Source of the DNA: Thermococcus eurythermalis
Lineage (GTDB): Archaea > Methanobacteriota_B > Thermococci > Thermococcales > Thermococcaceae
Length of the DNA stretch: 64,000 nucleotides
Assembly: GCF_000769655.1 (NCBI RefSeq)
Contig: NZ_CP008887.1
Span: 992,001 to 1,056,000, forward strand
Direction: 5' to 3'
Positions 17,066-26,071 of the stretch are shown here, piece after piece. The notes below the pieces were generated by a model, which was given only the letters and a program-made list of their open reading frames with translations, did no database searches and was not told where the DNA came from. The position numbers and the translations under genes were made by a program. The first letter of the stretch is position 1. Every line of letters starts with the position of its first letter.

Positions 17066-18123
17066 TGGAGCTCAGGGTGTACACTTGTCCAAAGAAGCTC
17101 CTCAACGGCCCCTGCGGGGGAGTTGTTGAGGGGAGGTGCGAAGCAACCGGGGAACCCTGCCCTTGGAAGGGCGTAATCGAGCGCCTATCCCCGCTTGAGC
17201 AGGAGATGCTCTTTGACGAGCACCCCCTCCTGGCCCAGCTGGAGAGGCTGGTTGACTCCGACCCAGGGCCCGCGGACTCGTCCCTCTGGGAGAAGGTCAC
17301 CCGCGGCAAGGTGCTCACGGTGGAGTTCCCGGTCAGGGCAGTACGCTCGGAGGGGGACATACGCAGGCTCGCCGCCGCGGTGGAGGCCGACCTCTTTACC
17401 GTGCCCGACAACCCGCTCGGCTACCCGCACTTCGACCCGGTGGCCTTCGGCACCCGCCTGAAGGACGTTGCCCCCTGCCTCGGCGTGATGCCTCACATAA
17501 CAGCCAAGGACAGGAACCTGTCGGCGCTGGCGTCGGAGCTCAGGACCGCTCATGTCTTCGGCTTCGAGGCGGTTCTGCTCACGACGGGCGACTGGCCAGG
17601 CCTTTCAATGCCCAGCAGGCCGGTCTTTGACCTGGACTCGGCCAACCTGATCAGGCTTGCAAGGATAGTCTTTGCCGGTGTGCTTCCCCCAGGGGAGCGC
17701 GTTCCGGTGGGGGGCCGTCCGATAGTCGCGGGGGCGATGAACCCGCACTACCGGCCGAGGGTCGAGGCGAGGAGGCTCCTCAGGAAGCTAATCGCGGGTG
17801 TGGAGGTCTTTTTCACCCAGGTGGTCGCGAGGAAGGAAAGCGTCTGGGCGGTCTCAGAGGTGCTTGAAGAAGTCAGAAGGGTCTACGAATCTGACGTTCC
17901 GGTCGTCGTCTCCCTAGTCTACCCCCTGCGGCAGGATATGAAGCCCTTCCTCGAAAGAATGGGCATTCCAACGGGAGACGACACGTTTGAGGGGCTCCTT
18001 GAGGAGGTCAAGGCGCTCGACGTGAAAGGGGGAATCAACCTGATTGTGGTTTCGAGGACCGCCGATGAGTGGGTCGAGCTCTGGGGCGAGGCAAGAGAAC
18101 TGGTTAAGGAGGTGTTGGAATGA
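17065..18123 (+). CDS. Methylenetetrahydrofolate reductase-like protein with N-terminal MTHFR_C zinc-type domain
   Basis: A 352-residue protein in two parts. Residues about 1-50 carry CPKKLLNGPCGG, then GRCEATGEPCPWK, a cysteine-rich module normally called MTHFR_C and usually found separately or at the other end. From about 75 onward is a TIM barrel of the MTHFR type (VLTVEFPVRAV, MPHITAKDRN, VLLTTGDWPG, VEVFFTQVV, GGINLIVVSRT). It should supply the methyl group for methionine synthesis by reducing a methylene carrier (a folate or modified pterin). The ATG overlaps the metB stop (TGATG) and the stop overlaps the next ATG. Confidence 0.72.
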   Translation: MELRVYTCPKKLLNGPCGGVVEGRCEATGEPCPWKGVIERLSPLEQEMLFDEHPLLAQLERLVDSDPGPADSSLWEKVTRGKVLTVEFPVRAVRSEGDIRRLAAAVEADLFTVPDNPLGYPHFDPVAFGTRLKDVAPCLGVMPHITAKDRNLSALASELRTAHVFGFEAVLLTTGDWPGLSMPSRPVFDLDSANLIRLARIVFAGVLPPGERVPVGGRPIVAGAMNPHYRPRVEARRLLRKLIAGVEVFFTQVVARKESVWAVSEVLEEVRRVYESDVPVVVSLVYPLRQDMKPFLERMGIPTGDDTFEGLLEEVKALDVKGGINLIVVSRTADEWVELWGEARELVKEVLE

Positions 18124-19049
18124 TAGTCCCCGCTCTGATTGGTAGCCTTCCGAGGCCTGTTTCACTGGCAAAGAAGATAGAGCAGTACTCAATAGGCAGG
18201 CTTAGCGAGGAGAAGCTTGAGGAGGCCTACGTGGAGCACACAAGGCGTGCGTTTGTAAAGCTGAAGGATGCAGGCATAAAGGTAATCACCGACGGCCTCT
18301 ACCGCTGGGACGACATATTCAACCCGCTGATAGGGTTCATAGACGGCGTTGAGGTCAACGGGCTCTTCAAGTTCTACGAGAACAACTTCTTCTACCGCTC
18401 CCCGGTGGTTAGGGGCGAGCTCTCGCTGAGGGAGAACCCGATTCCTGAGTGGCTCAACACGGCGCTTGGAATAAAAGAGGAGGTCTACCCTGAGGCCACC
18501 CTCAAGGCGGTTTTGCCCGGCCCAGTGACCCTGGCGTACCACTCCATAAACGAGGCCTACAAGAGCCTTGACGAGCTGGCCGAGGCCTACGCCGGAGTCC
18601 TGGCCGAGCTCATAAAGGAGCTGCCGGTCGGGCTCGTTGAACTCCAGGAGCCCGTCCTGGCGGCCGAGCTCTCAAGGGCCACGAGGGAGAAGAGCGATTC
18701 CGTGTCCAGAGAAACCGCGAAGAGGCTTATAGAAGACCTCTCCCGCAGGAAGGAGCTGTGGGTGGTTACCTACTTCGGAACCCCGCGCGTTCTGCCGGAG
18801 GGTGTAATCGTAAACTTTGACCTCGTTGAGGGCTCGGTTCCGGAGAGGTTCCAGGGACGGCCCGCCCTTGGAATAGTGGACGCGAGGAAGACGAAGATGG
18901 AGCGGCGTGACAGGCTCGTGGACAAGCTCAAACCGTTCCTCAGGAGGTATCGGGAGCTTTACGTCACTCCGAACACGCTCCTCGACTTCCTCCCGGAGAG
19001 CGTCGCATGGAGGAAGCTGAAGCTCCTTGGAAAGCTCGGAGGTGAGTGA
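18120..19049 (+). CDS. MetE-like protein, non-catalytic (N-terminal-half-like) partner
   Basis: A 309-residue TIM barrel homologous to cobalamin-independent methionine synthase. It starts MIVPALIGSLPRPVSL and keeps LPGPVTLAY and VELQEPVLA, but the zinc ligands of the catalytic half are absent: there is no HxC where VVTYFGTPRVL occurs, and the C-terminal cysteine region reads VTPNTLLDFLP. In full-length MetE the N-terminal half is a degenerate duplicate of the catalytic half. This gene, directly before the catalytic core gene, looks like that half as a separate subunit. It could bind the methyl donor or homocysteine carrier. Start and stop are tightly coupled to its neighbours. Confidence 0.72.
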   Translation: MIVPALIGSLPRPVSLAKKIEQYSIGRLSEEKLEEAYVEHTRRAFVKLKDAGIKVITDGLYRWDDIFNPLIGFIDGVEVNGLFKFYENNFFYRSPVVRGELSLRENPIPEWLNTALGIKEEVYPEATLKAVLPGPVTLAYHSINEAYKSLDELAEAYAGVLAELIKELPVGLVELQEPVLAAELSRATREKSDSVSRETAKRLIEDLSRRKELWVVTYFGTPRVLPEGVIVNFDLVEGSVPERFQGRPALGIVDARKTKMERRDRLVDKLKPFLRRYRELYVTPNTLLDFLPESVAWRKLKLLGKLGGE

Positions 19050-19050
19050 G

Positions 19051-20061
19051 GTGGAACTTCCAATCCTTCCCACAAGCGTCATAGGGAGCTATCCAAAACC
19101 GAGGTGGCTCCTCAGGATATACAGCCTCTACGAGCTCGGCAGGCTCCAGGAGGAGGACTTCAGGGAGGCGATAAGGGACGCGAGCGTTGCCGTACTGAGG
19201 GAGCACGAGAGGGCCGGTATAGACATCCCCTGGGACGGTGAGATGGGCAGAAGCGAGATGACCGAGCACTTTACGGCCAGGATATCGGGCTTCAAGTTCT
19301 ACGGCCCGGTGAGGGTCTGGGGCAACGCCTACTTCAACAAGGCGGCGGCCGTCTCAAAGCTTGAGTACAGCGAGCCCCTTGTGCTCGACGAGTTCCGCTG
19401 GATTAAGGCCAACACCACGAGGGAAGTCGTCAAAGTCCCGATAACCGGCCCGTACACGATAGCCGAGTGGAGCTTCAACGAGTACTATTCGAGCAAGGAA
19501 GAGCTGGCCTTTGAGCTCGCGGGGATACTCAACAAGGAATTCAAGCTCCTTGAGAGGGAGGGGGCGAAGTTCATTCAGCTCGACGAACCCGCGATGCTCA
19601 ACCACCCCGACGAGGTTCCGATAGCGGTTGAGGCTATCAACAGGGCCGTGAAGGGCGTTAACATGAAGTTTGGACTCCACGTCTGCTACTCCAACTACAA
19701 CCTCCTCGCCGACTACTTCGATGAGATTAACGTCTCCCAGTTTGCCCTTGAGTTCGCCAACAGGGGCTTCCGCGACATGGAGTTCCTGAGGAAGCTCACC
19801 CACGGGGAGCTTGGTTTCGGTGTCGTTGACGTGCACAACCCGCGCGTTGAGAGTCCCGAAGAGGTCGCGAGGGCAATCAGAAAGGTCATGGGGTACGTCG
19901 AGCCTGAGCGGCTGTACGTAAACCCAGACTGCGGACTGAAGCTCCTCGACAGGAGGATAGCGTACCAGAAGCTCGTGAACATGGTCAGGGGCGTTGAGAT
20001 AGTCAGGCGGGAGCTTAAGAGGGCTGGGAGGGAAACAATCCCCTTCAGGAGGTCCGCCTGA
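19051..20061 (+). CDS. metE: Methionine synthase, core MetE catalytic subunit
   Basis: A 336-residue protein corresponding to the catalytic half of MetE. The zinc site is complete: H210 and C212 (GLHVCYSN), E234 (FALEFANRG) and C294 (NPDCGLK), with QLDEPAM binding homocysteine. In methanogens such core-MetE proteins transfer a methyl group from a corrinoid protein to homocysteine; in Thermococcales the donor is not settled. The GTG at 19051 is chosen because AGGTGA is five bases upstream; an alternative GTG at 19042 would overlap that site. It lies one base after the previous stop and its stop overlaps the aspartokinase ATG. Confidence 0.88.
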   Translation: MELPILPTSVIGSYPKPRWLLRIYSLYELGRLQEEDFREAIRDASVAVLREHERAGIDIPWDGEMGRSEMTEHFTARISGFKFYGPVRVWGNAYFNKAAAVSKLEYSEPLVLDEFRWIKANTTREVVKVPITGPYTIAEWSFNEYYSSKEELAFELAGILNKEFKLLEREGAKFIQLDEPAMLNHPDEVPIAVEAINRAVKGVNMKFGLHVCYSNYNLLADYFDEINVSQFALEFANRGFRDMEFLRKLTHGELGFGVVDVHNPRVESPEEVARAIRKVMGYVEPERLYVNPDCGLKLLDRRIAYQKLVNMVRGVEIVRRELKRAGRETIPFRRSA

Positions 20062-21128
20062 TGCTCTGCTCCGGAAAGAGGCTCGTGGTCAAGTTCGGTG
20101 GGAGCTCGGTGGCGGGTCATTTTGACTCGGCGGTCTCCTTCGCCGCCCGCCTGTGGGATGCGGGAGAGGTGGCCGTGGTCGTCTCCGCTCTGAAATGGGT
20201 TACCGACGCCCTCATCAGGCTGGCAAAAACTGGGAAGGGCCTCGATGAGATAATCCAGAGGCACAGGGAATTCGCGAGGGCGCACGGCCTTGACCCCTCC
20301 ATTTTTTCTCCCTTCTTCAGGGAGCTGAAGGAGGCCGTTAGGTCAAGGGGCTCGTTTCCCGGCGAGAGGGCCTTTCTCGACCACGTGCTATCATTCGGCG
20401 AGCTGCTCTCCGCGAGGGCCTTCGCAGAAGCCCTCTCCGCGAGGGGCGTGCCCGTTGTCATTTTCGCCCCGTGGGAGGTCATAGCTACGGACGGCAACTT
20501 CGGAAACGCCAGGGTCAGCCTGAGGGGGACCCTGTCCCGGAGCGCCCAGGTGAGGGAGGCCGTAGAGGAGGGGTTTGTGGCCGTGGTGCCGGGTTTCGTC
20601 GGTGGCTACCGCGGCTACAGGACTACCCTTGGGAGGAACGGAAGCGACTACACGGCCTCCGTCCTGGGGGAGGCGATAGGCGCGGACGCTGTTCTAATAA
20701 TGGGCGATGTTGATGGAATCTACACCGCCGACCCCCGGAGGGTTCCCTTTGCCCGTCCAGTGCCGTTTGTCTCGAAGGAAAAGGTGAGGGTGGCCTCCGC
20801 CCTTGGAATGAGGGCACTGCACCCAGGCGCTACCGAGTTTGGAGTCCCCCTGCTTATCGGGAGAACCGAGGACTGGGTCTTCTCCACAATCGTGGGCACC
20901 TCCGACTCTGGGATGCCGATTATAACGTACACGGGAGATGACGGCCTTTTCAGGGTCTCGGTCGTTGGGGCGGATGCGGTTTACGGGTACAGCGGCGAGA
21001 CCTTCGAGATTGACGGTGTAAGGGTCGTGTCCTTCTGGGTTGAGGGCCGCTCCCTTGGAGGCTTCCTGAACTCCCTCCACTGGAACCTGCTGGGTGCGAG
21101 GAGACCAGTGCCTCTGGAGGTGGTGTAA
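20061..21128 (+). CDS. lysC: Aspartate kinase
   Basis: A 355-residue amino-acid kinase catalysing the first step toward homoserine. Signatures are VVKFGGSSVAG (1-16), the FGELLSARAFAE helix, TLGRNGSDYTAS (nucleotide/aspartate binding) and VDGIYTADPR. After the kinase domain only about 90 residues remain (IVGTSDSGMPIITYTG ...), shorter than enzymes with two full ACT domains, so feedback control by lysine or threonine may be reduced. It overlaps both neighbours by one base (TGATG) in the operon and feeds homoserine kinase and Asd next to it. Confidence 0.93.
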   Translation: MLCSGKRLVVKFGGSSVAGHFDSAVSFAARLWDAGEVAVVVSALKWVTDALIRLAKTGKGLDEIIQRHREFARAHGLDPSIFSPFFRELKEAVRSRGSFPGERAFLDHVLSFGELLSARAFAEALSARGVPVVIFAPWEVIATDGNFGNARVSLRGTLSRSAQVREAVEEGFVAVVPGFVGGYRGYRTTLGRNGSDYTASVLGEAIGADAVLIMGDVDGIYTADPRRVPFARPVPFVSKEKVRVASALGMRALHPGATEFGVPLLIGRTEDWVFSTIVGTSDSGMPIITYTGDDGLFRVSVVGADAVYGYSGETFEIDGVRVVSFWVEGRSLGGFLNSLHWNLLGARRPVPLEVV

Positions 21129-22003
21129 TGCGCGTCCGCGTCCACGCGAGCATAGCGAACTTCGGGCCGGGGTTCGACGTGTTCGGCGTCGGTGTTGGGG
21201 CTCCCTATGACGAGCTCACCTTCAGGGAGTCCAACGAGTGGGAGGTGAGAGTTAATGGGTTCAGTGTCCCCTCAGATGGCAGAAACGTCGCGGTGGTCTC
21301 CGCGAAGGCCCTGGCTTCTCTCGTCGGGGAGGAGCTTGCGCTCAAACTGGAGCTCAGGAAGGGTGTACCTCCTGCCGGTGGCCTTGGAAGCTCCGGGGCC
21401 TCGTCCCTCGCGGGGGCCCTGGCGGCTGCCAGGACGCTGGGCGTCGAGGACGAGCGCCTTATCCTGAGGGCGGCAATGGAAGGCGAGAGGCACGCCGCGG
21501 GAAGCGCCCACGCCGACAACGTTGTTCCCGCCTACTACGGGGACTTCACGCTCATAACGTCAACCGCGCCCCTCCAAGTGATGAGGGTTCCCGTGGACTT
21601 CGACGTTGTCATCGTCCTCCCGCACCTCAAAATCCCCACCAGAAAGGCCAGAGAGGTTCTCCCGGGGAGCGTCCCGCTGGATACCGCCGTCAGGGCCATC
21701 TCACTCGCCAGCTCCCTCGTTCTGGCGCTTAGGGAGGGGGACCTTCCCGCCGTGGGCCGCCTCCTTGACGACCCGGTGGCGCTTCCGTACCGGAAGAGGC
21801 TCATGCCGTGGTACGACCGGGTTAGGGAAGCGGCCCTCGAAGCGGGGGCGTACGGGCTTTCGGTCTCGGGCTCAGGCCCCGCAGTGTTCGCGCTTGGGGA
21901 GGATCCGGAGGACATAGGTGAGGCCGTTGCGGGGGCTTTTGCGGAGATGGGTGTTGCTTCGGACGTCTACGTTACGAGGGCAGGTGTTGGAGCAGTGTGG
22001 TAG
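21128..22003 (+). CDS. thrB: Homoserine kinase
   Basis: A 291-residue GHMP-family kinase that makes O-phosphohomoserine, precursor of threonine and probably of methionine here. The phosphate-binding loop is PPAGGLGSSGASS, the N-terminal strand is ANFGPGFDVFGVGV, and the C-terminal motif is LSVSGSGPAVFAL. Homoserine dehydrogenase, which must supply its substrate, is not in this operon. It starts on the last base of lysC and ends three bases before the asd start. Confidence 0.94.
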   Translation: MRVRVHASIANFGPGFDVFGVGVGAPYDELTFRESNEWEVRVNGFSVPSDGRNVAVVSAKALASLVGEELALKLELRKGVPPAGGLGSSGASSLAGALAAARTLGVEDERLILRAAMEGERHAAGSAHADNVVPAYYGDFTLITSTAPLQVMRVPVDFDVVIVLPHLKIPTRKAREVLPGSVPLDTAVRAISLASSLVLALREGDLPAVGRLLDDPVALPYRKRLMPWYDRVREAALEAGAYGLSVSGSGPAVFALGEDPEDIGEAVAGAFAEMGVASDVYVTRAGVGAVW

Positions 22004-22006
22004 GTG

Positions 22007-23017
22007 ATGCCCGTGAAGGTCGCCGTCCTTGGTGCGACGGGAATGGTTGGAAGAACGTTCGTGAGGCTCCTTGAAGGTCATCCCTGGTTCAGGGTCGAGA
22101 AACTCGTCGCGTCGGAGCGCTCTGCGGGGAGGCCCTACGGTGAGGTCGTTGAGGACTCCCCGGACGAGTTCAGGGGGCTCGAAATAGTCTCCCTTGGGGA
22201 GTTCCTTGAAGACCCCGGCGTTGACCTCGTCTTCAACGCCCTTCCCGCTTCCCTCTCGCGGGAGGTTGAAGAAAAGCTCGCGGAGGAAATCCCGGTCTTC
22301 ACCAACGCGAGGGCACACCGCTACGACGAGGACGTGCCGATACTCGTCCCCGAGGTCAACCCCGACCACCTGGGGCTCGTTGAGGTTCAGCGCGAGAGGC
22401 GGGGCTGGGAGGGCTTCATAGTGACGAACCCAAACTGCTCCACCGCGGTTCTGACGGTCTCCCTCGCTCCACTTCGGGAGTTCGGGATACGAAGAGTCCA
22501 CGTGGCCACGATGCAGGCGGTGAGCGGTGCCGGCTTCTCGGGCCTCCCCGCGCTGGCAGTTCACGACAACGTGATTCCATTCATAAGCGGTGAGGAGTGG
22601 AAGATTGAGAACGAGAGCAGAAAAATCCTCGGGCGGATAAAGGGTGGAAAGATAGAGCCGGCGCCCTTTGAAGTCTCCGCAATAGCGACGCGCGTTCCGG
22701 TTCTGCACGGCCACACTGAGGCGGTCTTTGTAGAGCTTGCTCGCGGGAGCGTAGAAGACGTGAGGGAAGCCTTTGAGTCGTTTGACCCTCTTGGGAGGCT
22801 CGGCCTTCCGAGCTACGAGAAGCCCCTTATCTACACGGAAGTGCCCCAGCCGAGGCTCCACAGGGATCGGGGCAGGGGGCTGACCGTTGCCGTGGGGCGG
22901 CTGGAGAAAAGCGGCCGGGTCTTCAAGTACGTTGTTACCGGTCACAACCTCGTCCGCGGGGCGGCGGGAGGCTCTCTGCTCAACGCGGAGCTGGCTGTGA
23001 AGCTTGGATACATTTGA
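22007..23017 (+). CDS. asd: Aspartate-semialdehyde dehydrogenase
   Basis: A 336-residue NADP-dependent enzyme that reduces aspartyl phosphate to the semialdehyde. It shows the nucleotide loop VAVLGATGMVGRTF (4-17), catalytic C144 in NPNCSTAV, MQAVSGAGFSG, and the VPVLHGHTEAVF histidine region, with lengths typical of the archaeal/fungal class. The ATG at 22007 directly follows the thrB stop; a GTG at 22004 is the alternative. It is the last gene of the operon and converges with trpB2 16 bases beyond its stop. Confidence 0.95.
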   Translation: MPVKVAVLGATGMVGRTFVRLLEGHPWFRVEKLVASERSAGRPYGEVVEDSPDEFRGLEIVSLGEFLEDPGVDLVFNALPASLSREVEEKLAEEIPVFTNARAHRYDEDVPILVPEVNPDHLGLVEVQRERRGWEGFIVTNPNCSTAVLTVSLAPLREFGIRRVHVATMQAVSGAGFSGLPALAVHDNVIPFISGEEWKIENESRKILGRIKGGKIEPAPFEVSAIATRVPVLHGHTEAVFVELARGSVEDVREAFESFDPLGRLGLPSYEKPLIYTEVPQPRLHRDRGRGLTVAVGRLEKSGRVFKYVVTGHNLVRGAAGGSLLNAELAVKLGYI

Positions 23018-23033
23018 GAAAAAAAGGAAAAGC

Positions 23034-24359
23034 TCAGCCTTCCAGCGCCGGAAAGTAGTCCGGCTCATAATCCTGGAGCCTTCCATCAAGGTAATCTTCG
23101 TAGCCCTTCAGGTCGAGCAGACCGTGACCGCTCAGGTTGAAAAGTACTACCTCCGCCTTTCCTTCCTCCTTCGCTTTCAACGCCCTGTCTATGGCAGCCT
23201 TTATGGCGTGTGAGCTCTCCGGGGCGGGGATTATTCCCTCCGTCTTCGCGAACAGCTCGGCAGCTTGGAAGACCTCGTTCTGGTGGTAAGCGACTGGCTT
23301 GACGATGCCATGATTTATCAGGACACTCAGCGTTGGAGCTAAGCCGTGGTAGCGAAGCCCTCCAGCGTGAATCGGTGGGACGTAGTAGGTGTGGCCGAGT
23401 GTGTGCATCTTCATCTTTGGAGTGTAACCGCCGGAGTCGCCGAAGTCGTACTTGTAAACCCCGCGCGTCATGCTTGGGGCGGCCCTCGGCTCGACCGCTA
23501 TGAACTCGTACTCTTTTTTACCGCTCAGAACGTCCCTCACGAAGGGATATGCTAATCCCGCGAAGTTGCTTCCACCTCCGACGCACCCGACTATAACGTC
23601 CGGCTCCTCGAACTCCTTCATCTGCTCCTGGGCTTCGAGGCCGATGACGGTCTGGTGCATGAGCACATGATTGAGAACGCTTCCGAGGGCGTAGCGGGCT
23701 TTTTCGTCCTTTAAAACGTCCTCAATGGCCTCGCTTATCGCTATTCCAAGCCCACCGGGGTGGTTCGGGTCTTCTGCGAGGAACTTCCTCCCGATCTCCG
23801 TCCTGTCGCTTGGACTTGGATAGATTTCGGCTCCATAGAGGCGCATTATCGTCTTCCTGTAGGGTTTCTGCTGGTAGCTCGCGCGCGCCATGTAAACGCG
23901 GACTTTCAGACCGAGAAGCGCCCCGGCGAGGCTCAAAGCAGTCCCCCACTGGCCGGCTCCAGTTTCAGTTACGAGCCTTTCGATGCCCTGCTCTTTAGCG
24001 TAGTAGGCCTGGGCTAAGGCCGTGTTTATCTTGTGGCTCCCGGTTACGGTTGCCCCCTCGTACTTGAAGTAAATCCTCGCGGGCGTTCCGAGGACCTTCT
24101 CGAGGTTTGTCGCGCGGAAAAGTGGTGTCGGCCTTCCAATCTTGGCGTAGAGCTCCCTGACTTCCTTCGGAATCTCAATGTGCCTTTCCGTGCTCATCTC
24201 CTGCTTCACGAGCTCCTCAGCGAAAATCCTCAACAGCTTCTCCGGCTCCATCGGCTCATCGGTCTCCGGGTCGAGGGGTGGAGCCAAGGGCTCAGGGAGG
24301 TCGGGTAGTATGTTGTACCACCTCTTGGGTATCTTCGAATCGGGCAGAACGGCTTTCAT
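23034..24359 (-). CDS. trpB2: Tryptophan synthase beta-like protein TrpB2
   Basis: A 441-residue PLP enzyme of the TrpB2 subgroup, recognisable by the N-terminal extension ([20 protein letters not shown]) missing from TrpB1. The cofactor lysine lies in [19 protein letters not shown], the [10 protein letters not shown] phosphate loop and [10 protein letters not shown] are present. TrpB2 makes tryptophan from indole and serine and generally does not form the tight TrpA complex. Neither trpA nor other trp genes are nearby, so it may salvage indole or use a related acceptor such as O-phosphoserine. The start has a strong GGAGGTGG site. Confidence 0.93.
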   Translation of the reverse strand: MKAVLPDSKIPKRWYNILPDLPEPLAPPLDPETDEPMEPEKLLRIFAEELVKQEMSTERHIEIPKEVRELYAKIGRPTPLFRATNLEKVLGTPARIYFKYEGATVTGSHKINTALAQAYYAKEQGIERLVTETGAGQWGTALSLAGALLGLKVRVYMARASYQQKPYRKTIMRLYGAEIYPSPSDRTEIGRKFLAEDPNHPGGLGIAISEAIEDVLKDEKARYALGSVLNHVLMHQTVIGLEAQEQMKEFEEPDVIVGCVGGGSNFAGLAYPFVRDVLSGKKEYEFIAVEPRAAPSMTRGVYKYDFGDSGGYTPKMKMHTLGHTYYVPPIHAGGLRYHGLAPTLSVLINHGIVKPVAYHQNEVFQAAELFAKTEGIIPAPESSHAIKAAIDRALKAKEEGKAEVVLFNLSGHGLLDLKGYEDYLDGRLQDYEPDYFPALEG

Positions 24360-24458
24360 TCTACCACCTCCTCCGGTTTTAGGGTTTTGAGAAGTCCCAA
24401 AAGGCGAGGGAATAAGAGCGTGAGGACTAGGCCTGTGATGAGAGGACTTTCAGAACTG

Positions 24459-24567
24459 CCAAAAGCAACCCCTCCTCAGCTCAGCGCCAAAAACAATCCC
24501 GCCCAGAAGTTTTTGGACTAACACTCATCTCGAAGGGGAACCCGTCAAAGCCAAAAACAATCACTCC
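24459..24567. repeat. Three imperfect 17-bp direct repeats upstream of trpB2
   Basis: CCAAAAGCAACCCCTCC (24459-24475), CCAAAAACAATCCCGCC (24487-24503) and CCAAAAACAATCACTCC (24551-24567) are variants of one sequence in the same direction, with starts 28 and 64 bases apart. They occupy the 248-base gap between trpB2 and the membrane-protein gene, 100-210 bases upstream of the trpB2 start. They could be regulator sites. The rest of the gap shows no coding potential or RNA gene that I can support. Confidence 0.55.
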
Positions 24568-24607
24568 TGGCAATCATGGTGCATCGAAGTATGGGGATTG
24601 GACTGTC

Positions 24608-25954
24608 TTAAGTTCTTTTCGGTCGTTTTATTGATGATAAGACGAAGCTCACGTCTTTAGCTTCCCCTTTAACTGCCACGGCGACAAAGTATCCATCGCG
24701 TTCGAGGCAAATGGAAGTCGTTTCCTTGTTGGAAGTGTCGAGCAGGTAGCGGGCGTAGTCGCACTGTCCGCGAATTCCGTACACGAGAAGGGTCACGCTG
24801 ACGTTCTTCTCACCCACAGATGTCAAAAACTCTTTTCCAGCGAGGGCCCAGAGCGCGGGTTCTCCGACAGGTTTCACGACAAAGCTCCCGTTGAGTTCCT
24901 TAATTACGGAGTTGAGCACCTCTTCAGGCGTCGGCTCGTGGACTTCGCGGGCGTTCTTCGTTCCACAGGGCGAAATCTTCTCCGCGGAGTTCTCAACTTT
25001 TCTGGTTTCCCCGCTTATAACGAGGATTTCCTTCCCCCTCAGGGAGACGTAGTGCGACTTTTCACCCCTCGTCCAGAGAGACCACCTGCAGTCCCCGCTT
25101 TCTCCCTCCGCCCTCTTGACGTATCCGGTTCCTTTGAGCTCGATTTCTATGGCCTTGTAGGTGTTCTTAACCCACTCGCCGGGCCAGTCAGATAGGTCGA
25201 GCTTTCCAACTCTGACGCTCCCGCTTGAGCTCCAGTTGAAGCGGTATCTCTCAAGGATTGGCGGCTCGCTGGCGTTCCAGAGGTAGTCGTCGTGCCAGCG
25301 GAGTGCGAACCTCTTGACGCCCCTGCAGGGGCCTCTTGCCGAGACTACCGCAAGACCGCCGCCGAGAATCCTTGTTTCGACCAGATATATGCATTCCTCG
25401 CCCTTGGCGAAGAGGGCGTCTCTCAGGATGTGGGAATACGTTCCGTAATCCTCCACAAGCTTGAGGTATCCCTCCGATTCGACGCGTTCCGTGGCCTCGC
25501 GGTAGGCATTGTCAGCCTTCTCCCGCGGTTCGTGGAGGGTAACAAAGTGGCCGATGAGGGGGAGCTCGACTATTGCCGACTTCCAAGCGACCCCATTGAT
25601 GCTGATTGTTGAGCCTGCAAAGGGCTTGTTACATGAGTAAGCGAGCTTCCCACCGCTCAGTGGCCAGGTATTGCCCTCTCTCCCCCAACAACCAGTGACA
25701 AAGTGGAGACCAAACTCGACGTTCGGGCCCGTCACCGGGGGAGGTGTCAGTAGAATCACCAAAACGAACGAGACCGCAAAAAACGGCACGAGCATGCGGG
25801 GCCGTTTCGTGTAGTATCCCCGAAAGAGAATGGGCGGAACGAGGAAGGCGGAGATGAACAGAATGACGCCGATGAGGTGGTGGAGCTGAACCGCTATCCA
25901 GGCGAAAAACGATATGAGGGCTGAGGCCCCTACGGAGACGGCGAACTCCCTCAT
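24608..25954 (-). CDS. Membrane-anchored protein of unknown function
   Basis: A 448-residue protein with two to three N-terminal membrane helices (about 5-25, 27-46 and 55-75), followed by a domain of about 370 residues without further helices, probably outside the cell. That domain has several cysteines (TGCWGREG, SCNKPF, KGEECIYL, ARGPCRG, ESGDCRW, SPCGTKN), suggesting disulphides. No enzymatic motif is recognised. The ATG at 25954 follows AGGGGTGT; a GTG two codons earlier is possible. It is divergent to the DUF389 gene. Confidence 0.6.
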   Translation of the reverse strand: MREFAVSVGASALISFFAWIAVQLHHLIGVILFISAFLVPPILFRGYYTKRPRMLVPFFAVSFVLVILLTPPPVTGPNVEFGLHFVTGCWGREGNTWPLSGGKLAYSCNKPFAGSTISINGVAWKSAIVELPLIGHFVTLHEPREKADNAYREATERVESEGYLKLVEDYGTYSHILRDALFAKGEECIYLVETRILGGGLAVVSARGPCRGVKRFALRWHDDYLWNASEPPILERYRFNWSSSGSVRVGKLDLSDWPGEWVKNTYKAIEIELKGTGYVKRAEGESGDCRWSLWTRGEKSHYVSLRGKEILVISGETRKVENSAEKISPCGTKNAREVHEPTPEEVLNSVIKELNGSFVVKPVGEPALWALAGKEFLTSVGEKNVSVTLLVYGIRGQCDYARYLLDTSNKETTSICLERDGYFVAVAVKGEAKDVSFVLSSIKRPKRT

Positions 25955-26071
25955 ACACACCCCTTTATTTTCTACGACGGCTGGAGTTATAAGGTTTACA
26001 ATCGCTTCAAATTACTTTGAAGCGTTCCACAAGGGTTATTAGTCGTGGGGGCGTAGTCAGTAGGGTGAGCT

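Noticed and set aside
24435-24480. C-box-like GTGATGA as a further C/D sRNA upstream of trpB2
   Set aside because: No D or D' box (CTGA) follows at a usable distance on that strand.
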